DNA from: Sphingomonadales bacterium UBA656
GTDB lineage: Bacteria; Pseudomonadota; Alphaproteobacteria; Sphingomonadales; Sphingomonadaceae
Length of the DNA stretch: 64,000 nt
NCBI GenBank assembly: GCA_002299895.1
Contig: DBOC01000010.1
Span: 1 to 64,000, forward strand
Direction of reading: 5' to 3'
Under the pieces are notes generated by a model that saw only the letters and a list, made by a program, of their open reading frames with translations, made no database searches and was not told the DNA's origin. Below, in pieces: positions 32,723 through 42,193 of this stretch (position 1 is its first letter; the number at the start of each line of letters is the position of its first letter). The translations under genes were made by a program, and so were the position numbers.

Positions 32723-33883
32723 GTGGCCACCCCCCTCGCCCTTTACATCCATTGGCCATTTTGTGTTTCCAAATGTCCTTATTGTGATTTCAATAGCCAT
32801 GTCCGCGAGACGGTGGACGACGCAGCATGGTGTGCGGCGTTGCTGGCGGATATGGCGTATGAGGCAGCACTAACGTCGGGACGTAAGCTGACGTCCATCT
32901 TCTTCGGTGGCGGCACCCCATCGTTGATGCCGCCCTCCACTGTCGCCGCGCTGATTGACGCCGCGGAGAGGCATTGGGGTTTTGCGAACGATATTGAGAT
33001 CACTTTGGAAGCCAACCCGTCTTCGGTGGAGGCGGCACGCTTCGCGGACCTCGCGACGGCGGGGGTCAACCGCGTATCGCTGGGGCTTCAGTCGCTGGAC
33101 GATGCCGCGCTAACGTTTCTGGGCCGCGCACATTCGGTTGCGGAAAGCCTAGACGCCCTCAGCATTGCGCAACGTCATTTCACCCGCGTGAATATCGACC
33201 TGATTTATGCGCGGCCTGATCAGACCGCCGCCCAATGGGAGGCGGAGCTGCAACGCGCCTTGTCCTTTGGCACCGACCATATGTCGCTGTACCAGCTTAC
33301 CATTGAACCGGGCACGCGCTTTGAAACTTTGGTCCGCACGGGCCATTTCATCCCCGCCGATGATGATGATGCCGCGACATTATATGAACTGACCGGACAT
33401 ATGACATCGGCCGCAGGCATCCCGGCCTATGAAATCAGCAATCATGCCCGCCCCGGCAACGAAAGCCGCCATAATTTAAGCTATTGGCGCTATGATGATT
33501 ATATCGGCATTGGTCCCGGCGCCCATGGACGGCGGCTGAACGCCGCAACGCAGCGCCATAAAAAGCCGGAGAATTTCCTGTCGGCTGTCGAACGCAATAC
33601 ACATGGCATCAGCAGCGAAGAATTTCTTGATGCCGCGACGCGCGCGACCGAAAGCTTGCTGATGGGATTGCGGCTAGCCGAAGGGATTGACCTCGGCCGA
33701 CTGTCGCAAAGGACGGGTATCGCCGCTGCCGACTTATTGGACATGGATGCCGTTGGCAAAATTGCACAGCTCGGCCTCATCACCCACAATGACACCCATG
33801 TCACCGTTACGCCGCAGGGCATGCCATTGCTCGATGCCATATTGCCGCAAATAGTAAAGATTGAGGCGGATGCCTCCGCCTGA
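32723..33883 (+). CDS. hemW: Radical SAM heme chaperone HemW
   Basis: The radical-SAM cluster motif CVSKCPYC (CxxxCxxC) stands at the N-terminus after ALYIHWPF, with the HemN/HemW features FFGGGTPSLM and GVNRVSLGLQSLDD. HemW binds heme and delivers it to respiratory enzymes; it lacks the N-terminal extension of true coproporphyrinogen oxidase HemN. GTG 32723 is preferred (five bases from AGGAG); TTG 32720 is the alternative. The end overlaps xerC. Confidence 0.93.
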   Translation: MATPLALYIHWPFCVSKCPYCDFNSHVRETVDDAAWCAALLADMAYEAALTSGRKLTSIFFGGGTPSLMPPSTVAALIDAAERHWGFANDIEITLEANPSSVEAARFADLATAGVNRVSLGLQSLDDAALTFLGRAHSVAESLDALSIAQRHFTRVNIDLIYARPDQTAAQWEAELQRALSFGTDHMSLYQLTIEPGTRFETLVRTGHFIPADDDDAATLYELTGHMTSAAGIPAYEISNHARPGNESRHNLSYWRYDDYIGIGPGAHGRRLNAATQRHKKPENFLSAVERNTHGISSEEFLDAATRATESLLMGLRLAEGIDLGRLSQRTGIAAADLLDMDAVGKIAQLGLITHNDTHVTVTPQGMPLLDAILPQIVKIEADASA

Positions 33884-34784
33884 TAGCGTGGTTCCTATGG
33901 CGTCTTTGCTCAATGAATATCTCGCGTTCCTGACCGACAATCGCCGGATGTCGCCGCATAGCGTGCGCGCCTATCACGCAACGGCAGACCGGCTAACCGG
34001 TTTCCTGCAATTGCATTGGGGCAGTGATGTTACCCGCATCACGCTGCACAAGATTTCATCGGCGGACATGCGCGCATTTTTGGCGGACAGGCGTGGTGAT
34101 GGTTTGACTAATCGCTCCACAGCGCGCGAATTGTCCGCCGTAAGGCATTTTTTGCGCTTTGCCTTGGGTGATGATGTGAATTTGCCAGTCATGAAGGGGC
34201 CGCGTGTGTCGCGCAGCCTGCCGCGCCCCGTAAACCCCGATGATGTGCTGGCCCTAGCCGATGACGTCGCCGAAAATGCCAAGGACGGCTGGATCGGCGC
34301 GCGCGATTGGGCCTTGCTTTTGCTACTATATGGCAGCGGCTTGCGGGTCAGTGAGGCGACGGGCCTGATGGGCGACATATTGCCGCTTGGCACCACGTTG
34401 CGCGTCACGGGCAAGCGCAACAAGACGCGCATAGTGCCGTTGCTGGAACAAGTCCGGACCGCCATGCAGGAATATCTCGCTTTGTGCCCTTATGCCGCCA
34501 GTGCCGACCAGCCTTTGTTTCGCGGCGCGCAAGGCGGACCATTATCGCCCGCCTTGGTGCGCCGCGCGGTGCAGGGCGCCCGCACGCGATTGGGCCTGTC
34601 CGACCGGACCACGCCGCACGCGCTGCGCCACAGCTTTGCGACGCATTTGTTGGCGGGCGGCGCGGACTTACGCAGTCTGCAGGAATTATTGGGCCATGCC
34701 AGCCTGTCATCGACGCAGGTCTATACCGCCGTCGATACCGCTATGCTTTTGGATGAGTATCTGAACGCCCATCCACGGGCTTAG
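33870..34784 (+). CDS. xerC: Site-specific tyrosine recombinase XerC
   Basis: This second Xer-family protein (about 304 aa) has Arg in GSGLRVSEATGL, Lys in VTGKRNKTRIVPL, HALRHSFATHLL and the nucleophile Tyr in SSTQVYTAVD. It partners XerD for dimer resolution at dif. ATG 33870, overlapping hemW, or ATG 33897 (MASLLNEYLAFL) are both possible. The end overlaps the convergent DedA gene by four bases. Identification as XerC over XerD is by linkage and sequence impression. Confidence 0.88.
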   Translation: MPPPDSVVPMASLLNEYLAFLTDNRRMSPHSVRAYHATADRLTGFLQLHWGSDVTRITLHKISSADMRAFLADRRGDGLTNRSTARELSAVRHFLRFALGDDVNLPVMKGPRVSRSLPRPVNPDDVLALADDVAENAKDGWIGARDWALLLLLYGSGLRVSEATGLMGDILPLGTTLRVTGKRNKTRIVPLLEQVRTAMQEYLALCPYAASADQPLFRGAQGGPLSPALVRRAVQGARTRLGLSDRTTPHALRHSFATHLLAGGADLRSLQELLGHASLSSTQVYTAVDTAMLLDEYLNAHPRA

Positions 34785-35380
34785 GCTTTAGGCTTCCAAC
34801 GCAATAAGCGCCAAACATAGGTTAGGACGATGCCTGCAATGACTAATGTCGAAACGGGCCCCAACCATTTTTCAACATCGTCAAACTGCGACCCCAGAAA
34901 ATAGCCCGCACTGGCCAAGGCTGCGGTCCATCCGGCGGTACCAATCGTCGAGAAGATCATGAAGCGGCGAAAGGTCATGCCAAATAAGCCAGCGGGTATT
35001 GAGATTAGCGACCGTAATGTCGGCAACATGCGCGCAATCAGGACGATGATTGATCCATGCGTACGGAACAGCCTTTGGCCGCGCTCCACCTCATCCCAAT
35101 CGAGCGTCAACCAACGGCTGTAGCGGTCGATGAAAACATGCATCCGTTTTTCGCCAAATTTGACCGCCACCCAATACCAAATCCAATTGCCCAGCATCGC
35201 GCCTGCCGTCCCCGCCGCAATGGTGCCGGCAAGGTTCATAGTGCCGCGGGCAGAAGATACGCCCGCCACCGTCATGATGACTTCGGACGGTATTGGCGGG
35301 AATATAGTTTCGAGCAGCATCAAAAGCGCAACGCCCCAATAATGGCCCCATTCGACCAAGCGGATAATCCAATCTTCCAT
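34781..35380 (-). CDS. DedA family membrane protein
   Basis: The 199-residue protein carries the DedA/SNARE-associated signature: LLETIFPPIPSEVIMTVAG, GAMLGNWIWYWVA, and ARMLPTLRSLISIPAGLFGM with the conserved Arg and Gly-Met. DedA proteins are polytopic inner-membrane proteins; recent work ties family members to undecaprenyl-phosphate or phospholipid translocation. It follows gshB in the rsmI-yraN-gshB series on the minus strand with a two-base gap. Confidence 0.92.
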   Translation of the reverse strand: MEDWIIRLVEWGHYWGVALLMLLETIFPPIPSEVIMTVAGVSSARGTMNLAGTIAAGTAGAMLGNWIWYWVAVKFGEKRMHVFIDRYSRWLTLDWDEVERGQRLFRTHGSIIVLIARMLPTLRSLISIPAGLFGMTFRRFMIFSTIGTAGWTAALASAGYFLGSQFDDVEKWLGPVSTLVIAGIVLTYVWRLLRWKPKA

Positions 35381-35382
35381 GA

Positions 35383-36342
35383 TTATTTCTCTGTCAGTCG
35401 GCGTTCAATCGCGTCGAGAATGCGCGCGGGTGTATCCGTTCCGTTGAAGCGGTCGATGGCGACAATGCCCGTGGGCGATGTCACATTGATTTCGGTAAGC
35501 CATTGTCCGCCAATGACGTCGATGCCGACGAAGATCAGACCAAGCTCTTTCAAACGTGGCCCCATCGCGGCGCAGATTTCGCGTTCACGCGCGGTGAGCT
35601 CGGTCGACTCCGCGCTGCCACCAACGGCCAAGTTGGACCGAAACTCGCCTTCGCCCGGACGACGGTTGATCGCGCCAGTGACTTCGCCGTCGATCATAAC
35701 GATACGTTTATCACCCAATGCCACATCAGGCAGGAACGGCTGCACCATATGCGGTTCGGGCCAAGTGTTGTTGAACACCTCAAATAAGGCGCCGAGATTG
35801 CTTCCGTCTGCATCAATGCGGAAAATGGCTTTGCCGCCATTGCCATGCAGCGGCTTTACAACAACGGCGCCATGTATCTTTTGGAAGTCGCGCACTTCGT
35901 CTGCCGAACGGGTAATGATCGTCGGGGGCATAAATTGCCGATAATCGAGCACCATCACTTTTTCGGGCGCGTTGCGGACGCTGGCGGGGTTGTTGACCAC
36001 CAATGTCTCATGCTCAATCCGCTCGAGCAAATGGGTGGCAGTGATATAGCCGACATGAAAAGGCGGGTCCTGCCGCATCAACACCACGTCGATATCCGCG
36101 CCTAAATCCAATTTCTTCGGCCCGCCAAAACGGTAATGCGCGCCGCCTACGCGCTGCAGATCATGCACCGGATGCGCCAGTGCCGTCAGCCGGTCATTGG
36201 CATCCAGTGTCAGCGTGCCAACATCATAATGCCAAATATCATAACCCCGCGCTTGTGCGGAAAGCATCAGCGCAAAGCTGGAATCGCCGTTAATGTTGAT
36301 ACCGTCCATAGGGTCCATTTGGACCGCCATTTTGATTGTCAT
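35383..36342 (-). CDS. gshB: Glutathione synthase
   Basis: The ATP-grasp enzyme joins glycine to gamma-glutamylcysteine. The N-terminus (KMAVQMDPMDGININGDSSF) and RQDPPFHVGYITATHLLE, VKPLHGNGGKAIFRI and EINVTSPTGIVAIDRF are typical GshB segments. ATG 36342 is chosen as start (319 aa), matching family length; an upstream in-frame codon at 36396 adds an unlikely extension. It lies in a minus-strand operon after yraN. Confidence 0.96.
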   Translation of the reverse strand: MTIKMAVQMDPMDGININGDSSFALMLSAQARGYDIWHYDVGTLTLDANDRLTALAHPVHDLQRVGGAHYRFGGPKKLDLGADIDVVLMRQDPPFHVGYITATHLLERIEHETLVVNNPASVRNAPEKVMVLDYRQFMPPTIITRSADEVRDFQKIHGAVVVKPLHGNGGKAIFRIDADGSNLGALFEVFNNTWPEPHMVQPFLPDVALGDKRIVMIDGEVTGAINRRPGEGEFRSNLAVGGSAESTELTAREREICAAMGPRLKELGLIFVGIDVIGGQWLTEINVTSPTGIVAIDRFNGTDTPARILDAIERRLTEK

Positions 36343-36353
36343 TTCGTGCGTTC

Positions 36354-36704
36354 CTATCCGTGCCAGACATTCGGCAAATGCTGAGGAAAGCGCCAAGGCG
36401 CAACCATAATCACATCAATCTGCATATTTTCACATTCTTTGCCATATTTGGGCAAGAGGATTTCCGCCGCGGCGGCAACACGGCGCAACCGACTGGCGTC
36501 AATCGCTGTGGCAAGGTCAACGGCTTTCGTCCGCGCCTTCACCTCAACAAAGGCAATGCTCTTTCCGCGCCGTGCGATGATATCCACCTCACCACGCGGG
36601 GTTTTGACGCGCATGCCCATAATCCGCCATCCTTTCAGGCGTAGGAACCAAGCAGCAATCGCCTCCCCGCGCCGTCCGCGTTTTTCGGCGGCACGACGGT
36701 TCAC
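36354..36704 (-). CDS. YraN family protein (UPF0102)
   Basis: This 116-residue protein has the nuclease-like pattern of UPF0102: EAIAAWFLRLKGWRI, RGEVDIIARRGKSIAFVEVK with the E-x-D-x-E/K restriction-like core, then VEVKAR. Resembles Holliday-junction resolvase folds but its function is unproved. The start overlaps the rsmI stop by four bases, and the pair is conserved next to each other in many proteobacteria. Confidence 0.92.
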   Translation of the reverse strand: MNRRAAEKRGRRGEAIAAWFLRLKGWRIMGMRVKTPRGEVDIIARRGKSIAFVEVKARTKAVDLATAIDASRLRRVAAAAEILLPKYGKECENMQIDVIMVAPWRFPQHLPNVWHG

Positions 36705-37531
36705 TTTGTCTTCAATTCCGTGGCACGGGCATAGACGGCATTGCGTTCCAGACCGAAGCGCTTGGCAATCGCGCCGGCAGCCTTGGCGGCGGACATGGTT
36801 TCCAGCGCCTCTTTCAACGCCGCATCGACATCCCCCGTTTCCGCCGCCACTTCGTCGGCGGGCGGGCCGATGATCAGGACGATTTCGCCTTTGGGTTCCT
36901 GCGCGGCATAACGCGCCGCCAGTTCCCCTGCCGTACCAGTAACCACCTCTTCAAACTTCTTGGTCAGTTCGCGCGCCACGGCGACTTCGCGGTCGCCATA
37001 AATGTCGGCGATGGCGGCCAAGCTTGCGGCCAAACGTGGGCCAGCTTCATAAAATACCAATGTTGCTTTAACTTGCCCCAATTCGGTCAAAGTCTCGGCC
37101 CGCGCTTTGGCTTTGTTGGGTAAAAAGCCTGCAAACAAAAACCGGTCTGTCGGCAGGCCGCAAATCGACAATGCAGCCGTGACGGCACTTGCACCCGGAA
37201 TGGTATATACAGGCACGCCCGCCGCCCGTGCGGATCGGACAAGCTTATATCCGGGGTCGGAGATTAATGGCGTGCCCGCATCGGATACCAGCGCAATGAC
37301 ACCCCCACGCGCCGCGGCCACCAAGGACTCGCGTTCCACGTCCCCGCTATGGTCGTTATAGCGTCGCATTTTCTTTTTTATGCCCAAATGATGCAGCAAT
37401 TTGCCCGTCACACGGCTGTCTTCAACCGCCACTAGGTCGGCGGCGTTTAAAAGGTCGATCGCCCTTTGTGACATATCTGCAAGGTTGCCGATGGGGGTCG
37501 CAACGACATATAAGCCTGATTCGAAAGTCAT
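36701..37531 (-). CDS. rsmI: 16S rRNA 2'-O-ribose C1402 methyltransferase
   Basis: A tetrapyrrole-methylase-fold enzyme: GLYVVATPIGNLADMSQRAI, LVAVEDSRVTGKLL, SDAGTPLISDPGYKLV and GLPTDRFLFAGFLPNK are diagnostic of RsmI. It modifies C1402 in the ribosomal decoding centre. ATG 37531 gives a 276-residue protein of usual length. It is divergent from the PBP-activator lipoprotein gene, an arrangement common in alphaproteobacteria, and co-transcribed with yraN and gshB. Confidence 0.96.
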   Translation of the reverse strand: MTFESGLYVVATPIGNLADMSQRAIDLLNAADLVAVEDSRVTGKLLHHLGIKKKMRRYNDHSGDVERESLVAAARGGVIALVSDAGTPLISDPGYKLVRSARAAGVPVYTIPGASAVTAALSICGLPTDRFLFAGFLPNKAKARAETLTELGQVKATLVFYEAGPRLAASLAAIADIYGDREVAVARELTKKFEEVVTGTAGELAARYAAQEPKGEIVLIIGPPADEVAAETGDVDAALKEALETMSAAKAAGAIAKRFGLERNAVYARATELKTK

Positions 37532-37564
37532 CGGAATATGCAGCTTTTTCCCAAGGAAACCAAA

Positions 37565-38722
37565 ATGAGTGCATCCATTGCCGCAACGCGGGCGCAGCCG
37601 CAAGCTTTAGCAGGCCAAATCAAAAAGCTGCTGGTCTTGGCGTCTGTCATCCTGCTGGCTGCATGTAGCACGGTCCCGCGCAGCAAGGCACCTGTGGCAG
37701 TCGAACCGTCCGACGGCATGCATCGTGTCGCGCTCTTGTTACCGGTAACTGGCCCTGACGCCGATGTGGGGCAATCGATTGCCAATGCGACGGCACTGGC
37801 GCTGGCAGATACCAAAGTCACCAACATCCGCATGGTCACCTATGACACCGGCCTTGGTGTAGCAGCCGCGACACAACGCGCGATTGCGGATGGAAATAAG
37901 CTTATCTTGGGCCCGTTACGCGGTGACAATGTAATTGAGGTCGCACAAATCGCACGTCCAACTGGCGTTCCCATCATCAGCTTCTCCAACGATGTCGGCG
38001 TGGCCGGACCCAATGTATTCTTACTTGGCCATTTACCGAACCAAGCAATTGAACGCGTGGTGCTATATGCCAAGTCAAAAGGCATGAACCGCTTTGCAGG
38101 CGTCGTTGCATCCAATGTCTACGGACAACGTGCGCAATCAAATTTAACGACAGCCGTGCGCGCAGCCGGCGGCATATTGGTGGGCATTCAGGAAACGAAC
38201 GGAACGGCCGCGTCTGCCGAAGCCGCCGCCCGACGCCTGTCGCAAATGGGCGCTATTGATGCCGTTTTGGTGGCCGACAGCGGCCGTGCAGCGATCACTA
38301 TTGTGCCGGCCTTGCGCCGCGGCGGGCTTCGTACGGCCAAAGTCTTGGGCACCGATTTGTGGAATATTGAAGGCACGCTTGCGGGCAGCCCGCCCATATA
38401 TGGCGCGTGGTTCGCAAGTGTATCGGACACGCTCTACACCCAATATGCGACCAAATATCGCGCCCGTTTCGGCAAGGCACCTTTGCGCCTATCGAGCCTC
38501 GGCTATGACTCGGTGCTGTTGGTGGCGCGCGTCGCACGCGATTGGCAGCCGGGAACGCGCTTTCCCGTGGCGCAGTTGACCGATCCGCAGGGCTTCATCG
38601 GCGTTGATGGGGCGTTTCGCTTCAACCCCAATGGTCTGACAGATCGCATGTTGGAGGTGCAGGAAGTTCAGGCAGGTAAATTCGTCACCGTCAGCGCGGC
38701 GCCGTCACAATTTACAAAATAA
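37565..38722 (+). CDS. Penicillin-binding protein activator (LpoA-like) lipoprotein
   Basis: After a short basic N-terminus the segment LLVLASVILLAACSTVP is a lipoprotein signal with the lipobox Cys. The mature part has a periplasmic-binding-protein fold (RVALLLPVTGPDADVGQSIA, then GPLRGDNVIEVAQIAR and PIISFSNDVGVAGPN) related to LpoA, which activates PBP1a in peptidoglycan synthesis, and to LivJ-type receptors. ATG 37565 follows AAGGAAA at good spacing. It is divergent from rsmI. Confidence 0.85.
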   Translation: MSASIAATRAQPQALAGQIKKLLVLASVILLAACSTVPRSKAPVAVEPSDGMHRVALLLPVTGPDADVGQSIANATALALADTKVTNIRMVTYDTGLGVAAATQRAIADGNKLILGPLRGDNVIEVAQIARPTGVPIISFSNDVGVAGPNVFLLGHLPNQAIERVVLYAKSKGMNRFAGVVASNVYGQRAQSNLTTAVRAAGGILVGIQETNGTAASAEAAARRLSQMGAIDAVLVADSGRAAITIVPALRRGGLRTAKVLGTDLWNIEGTLAGSPPIYGAWFASVSDTLYTQYATKYRARFGKAPLRLSSLGYDSVLLVARVARDWQPGTRFPVAQLTDPQGFIGVDGAFRFNPNGLTDRMLEVQEVQAGKFVTVSAAPSQFTK

Positions 38723-38734
38723 ACGAAAGCATTG

Positions 38735-38753
38735 CCCCCGCTTCACGCGGGGG
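38735..38753. terminator. GC-rich stem-loop terminator between convergent genes
   Basis: CCCCCGC and GCGGGGG form a perfect 7-bp stem with a 5-base loop, just after the activator gene and before the end of the convergent def gene. A run TTCAAAAT follows on the plus strand, and ATTTTG precedes on the other, so it may act weakly in both directions. Confidence 0.65.
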
Positions 38754-38767
38754 TTCAAAATAGCGGA

Positions 38768-39325
38768 TCAGTGGCGGCAATCCGGGCCATGCACATGGCC
38801 GCCGCCCATTTTGCGGGCCTTTTCGATCTTCTTCAGCACCATCTGACGCTTTAGCCGCGATAGATGATCAATAAACAATATGCCTTCCAAATGGTCCATT
38901 TCATGCTGCAAACATGTCGCCATCAGGCCGGTCATGACCTCTTCATGCACCTTGCCATCTAAGTCCTGCCAACGGGCACGGATTTGGGCGGGGCGCTCCA
39001 CCTCGGCATATTGGTCAGGGACAGACAAGCAGCCTTCATTATACAGGCTATGCTCGTTGGACGGGTCCAGAATTTCGGGGTTCACAAAAACGCGCGGATT
39101 GCGCACGGGCTCTTCGCCTTCGGCTTCCTCTTCTTGCAAGTCGATAACCAACAAGCGCTTTGGCACACCAACTTGTATCGCTGCCAAACCAATGCCGGGT
39201 GCGGCATACATTGTTTCGATCATGTCATTGACGAGCGTTTTCAATTCGCCGTCAAAACTCTCGACAGGTTTCGAAATGGTTTTCAGCCGCGGATCGGGCA
39301 CTTCAAGAATAGGTAATATGGCCAT
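38768..39325 (-). CDS. def: Peptide deformylase
   Basis: All three deformylase motifs are present: GIGLAAIQVG, EGCLSVPD and QHEMDHLEG, supplying the metal ligands Cys and two His. The enzyme removes the N-formyl group from new proteins. ATG 39325 (AILPILEVPDPRLK) gives 185 residues. The C-terminal GGGHVHGPDCRH tail is His/Cys-rich and could bind metal. fmt, which adds the formyl group, is encoded about 670 bases away on the other strand. Confidence 0.97.
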   Translation of the reverse strand: MAILPILEVPDPRLKTISKPVESFDGELKTLVNDMIETMYAAPGIGLAAIQVGVPKRLLVIDLQEEEAEGEEPVRNPRVFVNPEILDPSNEHSLYNEGCLSVPDQYAEVERPAQIRARWQDLDGKVHEEVMTGLMATCLQHEMDHLEGILFIDHLSRLKRQMVLKKIEKARKMGGGHVHGPDCRH

Positions 39326-39356
39326 GGGTCGCAAATAGGGACGGTCTTTGGATAAA

Positions 39357-39953
39357 TCAACCGACAGGGCGTCTGGCGCGCAAGGCCTGCGCCAAAGTGC
39401 CGTCGTCGAGATAATCCAGCTCCCCGCCCACTGGCACGCCATGCGCCAATTGTGTGAGGCGGATGGGAAATTGTTCCAACCGCTCCGCCAGATAATGGGC
39501 GGTTGTCTGCCCCTCAAGCGTGGCGTTCATCGCCAGCACCACCTCGTCAACGCCGCCCATCGCAATGCGGTTGACCAATCCGTCGATGTTCAAATCTTCG
39601 GGCCGGACACCGTCCAATGCCGACAAGCGGCCGCCCAGAACATGATATTTGCCCGGAAACAGACGCGAGCGGTCCAATGCCCAAAGGTCGGATACATCCT
39701 CCACCACACAGATGGACCGGATGTCGCGGCGCGGGTCAATGCAAATGCCGCATGGGTTTCCGGTGTCGATATTGCCGCAGGTGCTGCACACCACAAGCCT
39801 TTGCTCCACATTCTGCAAGGCGCGTAAAAGCGGCTGCAACACGCTCTCGCGCTTCTTCATCAGATGCAGCACGACGCGCCGTGCCGACCGTGGGCCAAGC
39901 CCCGGTAGCTTCGACAATGCTTGTGCGAGTGCGTCTATTTCTTGCGATGCCAT
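39357..39953 (-). CDS. recR: Recombination protein RecR
   Basis: The 198-residue protein has the helix-hairpin-helix (LSKLPGLGPRSARRVVLHL), a four-cysteine zinc finger (CSTCGN and CGIC), and a Toprim domain (ICVVEDVSDLWALDRS). With RecO and RecF it loads RecA at gaps. ATG 39953 is the usual start (MASQEIDALAQAL). It lies 31 bases upstream of def on the same strand. Confidence 0.96.
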   Translation of the reverse strand: MASQEIDALAQALSKLPGLGPRSARRVVLHLMKKRESVLQPLLRALQNVEQRLVVCSTCGNIDTGNPCGICIDPRRDIRSICVVEDVSDLWALDRSRLFPGKYHVLGGRLSALDGVRPEDLNIDGLVNRIAMGGVDEVVLAMNATLEGQTTAHYLAERLEQFPIRLTQLAHGVPVGGELDYLDDGTLAQALRARRPVG

Positions 39954-39995
39954 GCGCCGGGTCTTAGGGGGCTTTTGAACAAAGGAAAAGTGACG

Positions 39996-40901
39996 ATGCG
40001 TCTTGCCTTCATGGGAACACCCGAATTTGCCGTGCCGACGCTCGATGCGTTGGTGGCGGCTGGGCATGATGTGGCCGCTGTTTATACGCAACCGCCGCGC
40101 CCCGCCAATCGCGGTAAGAAGCTAACCCCGTCTGCGGTCCATCAACGCGCCGAGGAGCTGGGGCTGCTGGTAAGATCACCCCTGTCGCTGCGTCAGGAGG
40201 ACGCACAGGCGGATTTCGCTGCACTGGGCCTCGATGTAGCCATCGTGGCTGCCTATGGCCTCATACTGCCTCCACCGGTCTTGAACGCGCCTGTATATGG
40301 TTGCCTGAATGTCCACGGATCATTGCTGCCCCGCTGGCGCGGCGCCGCGCCGGTGCAGCGTGCAATATTGGCGGGCGATGCCACTACCGGCGTCATGGTC
40401 ATGCAGATGGAGGCTGGTTTGGATACGGGCCCCATCCGCGCCACGACGGAAATCGAAATCGGGGACAAGACGACGGGTCAGCTTACCCAAGAGCTGGCGG
40501 AGCTTGGTGCCGAATTGATGGTCCGGACTTTGACCGATATGGAGGCGTTCCCGTGCGTGGCGCAACCCGAAGAGGGCGTTACGTACGCCACTAAGATCGA
40601 CAAAGCCGAAACCAAGCTGAATTTTTCTGTGTCCGCCGAAGCCGTCGAACGCCAAATCCGCGCGTTCAACCCAGCACCGGGCGCATGGTTCGAATTTGAA
40701 GGTGAGAGATATCGCGTATTAGCGGCCGATATCGTCGCAGCCCATGGCGCGGCAGGCACAGTTATCGATGACCAACTCACCATCGCCTGCAACACCAACG
40801 CCATCCGCCCAACGCGCATCCAACGCGCAGGCAAACCGGCCATGCCCACCGCCGATCTCTTGCGCGGCAAGGCCATTCCCTCCGGTAGTATTTTGTCATG
40901 A
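39996..40901 (+). CDS. fmt: Methionyl-tRNA formyltransferase
   Basis: The 301-residue enzyme starts RLAFMGTPEFAVPTLDAL and has the catalytic loop LNVHGSLLPRWRGAAPVQRA plus the C-terminal OB-like domain. It formylates initiator Met-tRNA using 10-formyl-THF. ATG 39996 follows AAAGGAAAAG. The gene is divergent from recR-def and overlaps truA by four bases. Confidence 0.97.
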   Translation: MRLAFMGTPEFAVPTLDALVAAGHDVAAVYTQPPRPANRGKKLTPSAVHQRAEELGLLVRSPLSLRQEDAQADFAALGLDVAIVAAYGLILPPPVLNAPVYGCLNVHGSLLPRWRGAAPVQRAILAGDATTGVMVMQMEAGLDTGPIRATTEIEIGDKTTGQLTQELAELGAELMVRTLTDMEAFPCVAQPEEGVTYATKIDKAETKLNFSVSAEAVERQIRAFNPAPGAWFEFEGERYRVLAADIVAAHGAAGTVIDDQLTIACNTNAIRPTRIQRAGKPAMPTADLLRGKAIPSGSILS

Positions 40902-41638
40902 CCCGCTTTGCGCTCACTATCGAATTTGACGGCGGCCCATATATGGGCTGGCAATGGCAGGACCATGGCCCCTCAGTCCAAGGGGCTATCGAAGAGGCGA
41001 TATTCAAAACCACCGGCGAAAAAACTCTGGTGTACAGCGCTGGCCGCACCGATGCAGGGGTTCATGCCCTTGGCATGCGGGCGCATGTCGATGTTGAAAA
41101 AGGCCTTTCGGCCTTCCGCTTGATGGAGGCCGTTAACGCCCATTTGCGTCCGCACCCCATCGCGATACTGGCATGCGAAGAGGTCGCTGATGATTGGCAC
41201 GCGCGCTATAGCTGCGTTGGCCGGGCCTATGAATATCGTATCCTCAATCGCCGGGCCTCGCTGACTTTGGAAAAAGGTCGCGTTTGGCGCGTTGGACCGG
41301 AACTGGATGCCGATGCGATGCACAACGCGGCGCAGCTGCTTGTTGGTTTACATGATTTTACAACTTTCCGCTCCACCGCATGCCAATCCGCCAGCCCTAT
41401 CAAAACGCTCGATCGGTTGAACGTCGGGCGCGAGGGGCAACATGTGATTATAGAGGCAGCAGCTTTGTCCTTCTTGCACCATCAAGTGCGCTCGATGGTC
41501 GGATGTCTGGTCGCTGTGGGGCTTGGGCGTTGGACGGCGGCAGATCTAAAGGCGGCGTTGGATGCTGCGGACCGTTCCGCGCTGGCGGAAAATGCGCCAC
41601 CCGAAGGGCTTTATTTCGTACGCGCTTTATATCCTTGA
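40898..41638 (+). CDS. truA: tRNA pseudouridine(38-40) synthase
   Basis: TruA features are present: IEFDGGPYMGWQWQ, the catalytic Asp in YSAGRTDAGVHALG, and HHQVRSMVGCLVAVGLG near the C-terminus. It modifies uridines 38-40 in tRNA anticodon arms. It begins inside the end of fmt (ATGA overlap), so translation is coupled. Length 246 is normal. Confidence 0.96.
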   Translation: MTRFALTIEFDGGPYMGWQWQDHGPSVQGAIEEAIFKTTGEKTLVYSAGRTDAGVHALGMRAHVDVEKGLSAFRLMEAVNAHLRPHPIAILACEEVADDWHARYSCVGRAYEYRILNRRASLTLEKGRVWRVGPELDADAMHNAAQLLVGLHDFTTFRSTACQSASPIKTLDRLNVGREGQHVIIEAAALSFLHHQVRSMVGCLVAVGLGRWTAADLKAALDAADRSALAENAPPEGLYFVRALYP

Positions 41639-41653
41639 ATTTGGGCGCCTGGC

Positions 41654-42193
41654 CTAAGCGGGAAACAGACCGCCCTGCCCGCTTTCCCACGCCAGCAAAC
41701 GGCGCTTGCGTTCCAACCCATAAGCATAACCGCCAAGGCCGCCATCTGACCGGATGACGCGGTGGCAGGGAATAAGCACCGACACATGGTTCGCGCCATT
41801 GGCCGTGCCTGTCGCGCGCACCGCATCGGGCTTTCCCACTGCCGCAGCGATCTCGGCATAATTGCGCGTTTCCCCAACGGGTATTTGCAGCAACGCCTGC
41901 CACACTGCCATTTGGAAATCAGTTCCGCCGATATCCAAGGGCAATTGGGGCATCTGCCTTGGGTTTTGAACGGCAGAGACGGCACCGTCGATCAGGTCCG
42001 AGAGTGAACCGCCTTTACCCAACAGGGTCGCGTTCGGAAAACGGCGCTTTAGCGCGGTTTCATTTTCGTCAAACGACAGGCGGCAAATCCCCTTGTCGGT
42101 TGCGGCCAGCAACATCGTGCCAAGCGCGGTTTCAGCCACCGCCCAATAAATCGACACGCCGGCACCGCCGTTCATCCAAGCACTTGGTGTCAT
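41654..42193 (-). CDS. ogt: Methylated-DNA-protein-cysteine methyltransferase
   Basis: The active-site IPCHRVIRSDGGLGGYAYG and the preceding DNA-binding helix-turn (GETRNYAEIAAAVGKPDAVR) identify an O6-alkylguanine-DNA alkyltransferase; Cys in IPCHRV accepts the alkyl group irreversibly. The N-terminal AlkA/AraC parts of Ada are absent, so it is a stand-alone Ogt-type or the C-terminal half of an Ada-like gene. ATG 42193 overlaps the upstream hydrolase stop as ATGA. Confidence 0.93.
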   Translation of the reverse strand: MTPSAWMNGGAGVSIYWAVAETALGTMLLAATDKGICRLSFDENETALKRRFPNATLLGKGGSLSDLIDGAVSAVQNPRQMPQLPLDIGGTDFQMAVWQALLQIPVGETRNYAEIAAAVGKPDAVRATGTANGANHVSVLIPCHRVIRSDGGLGGYAYGLERKRRLLAWESGQGGLFPA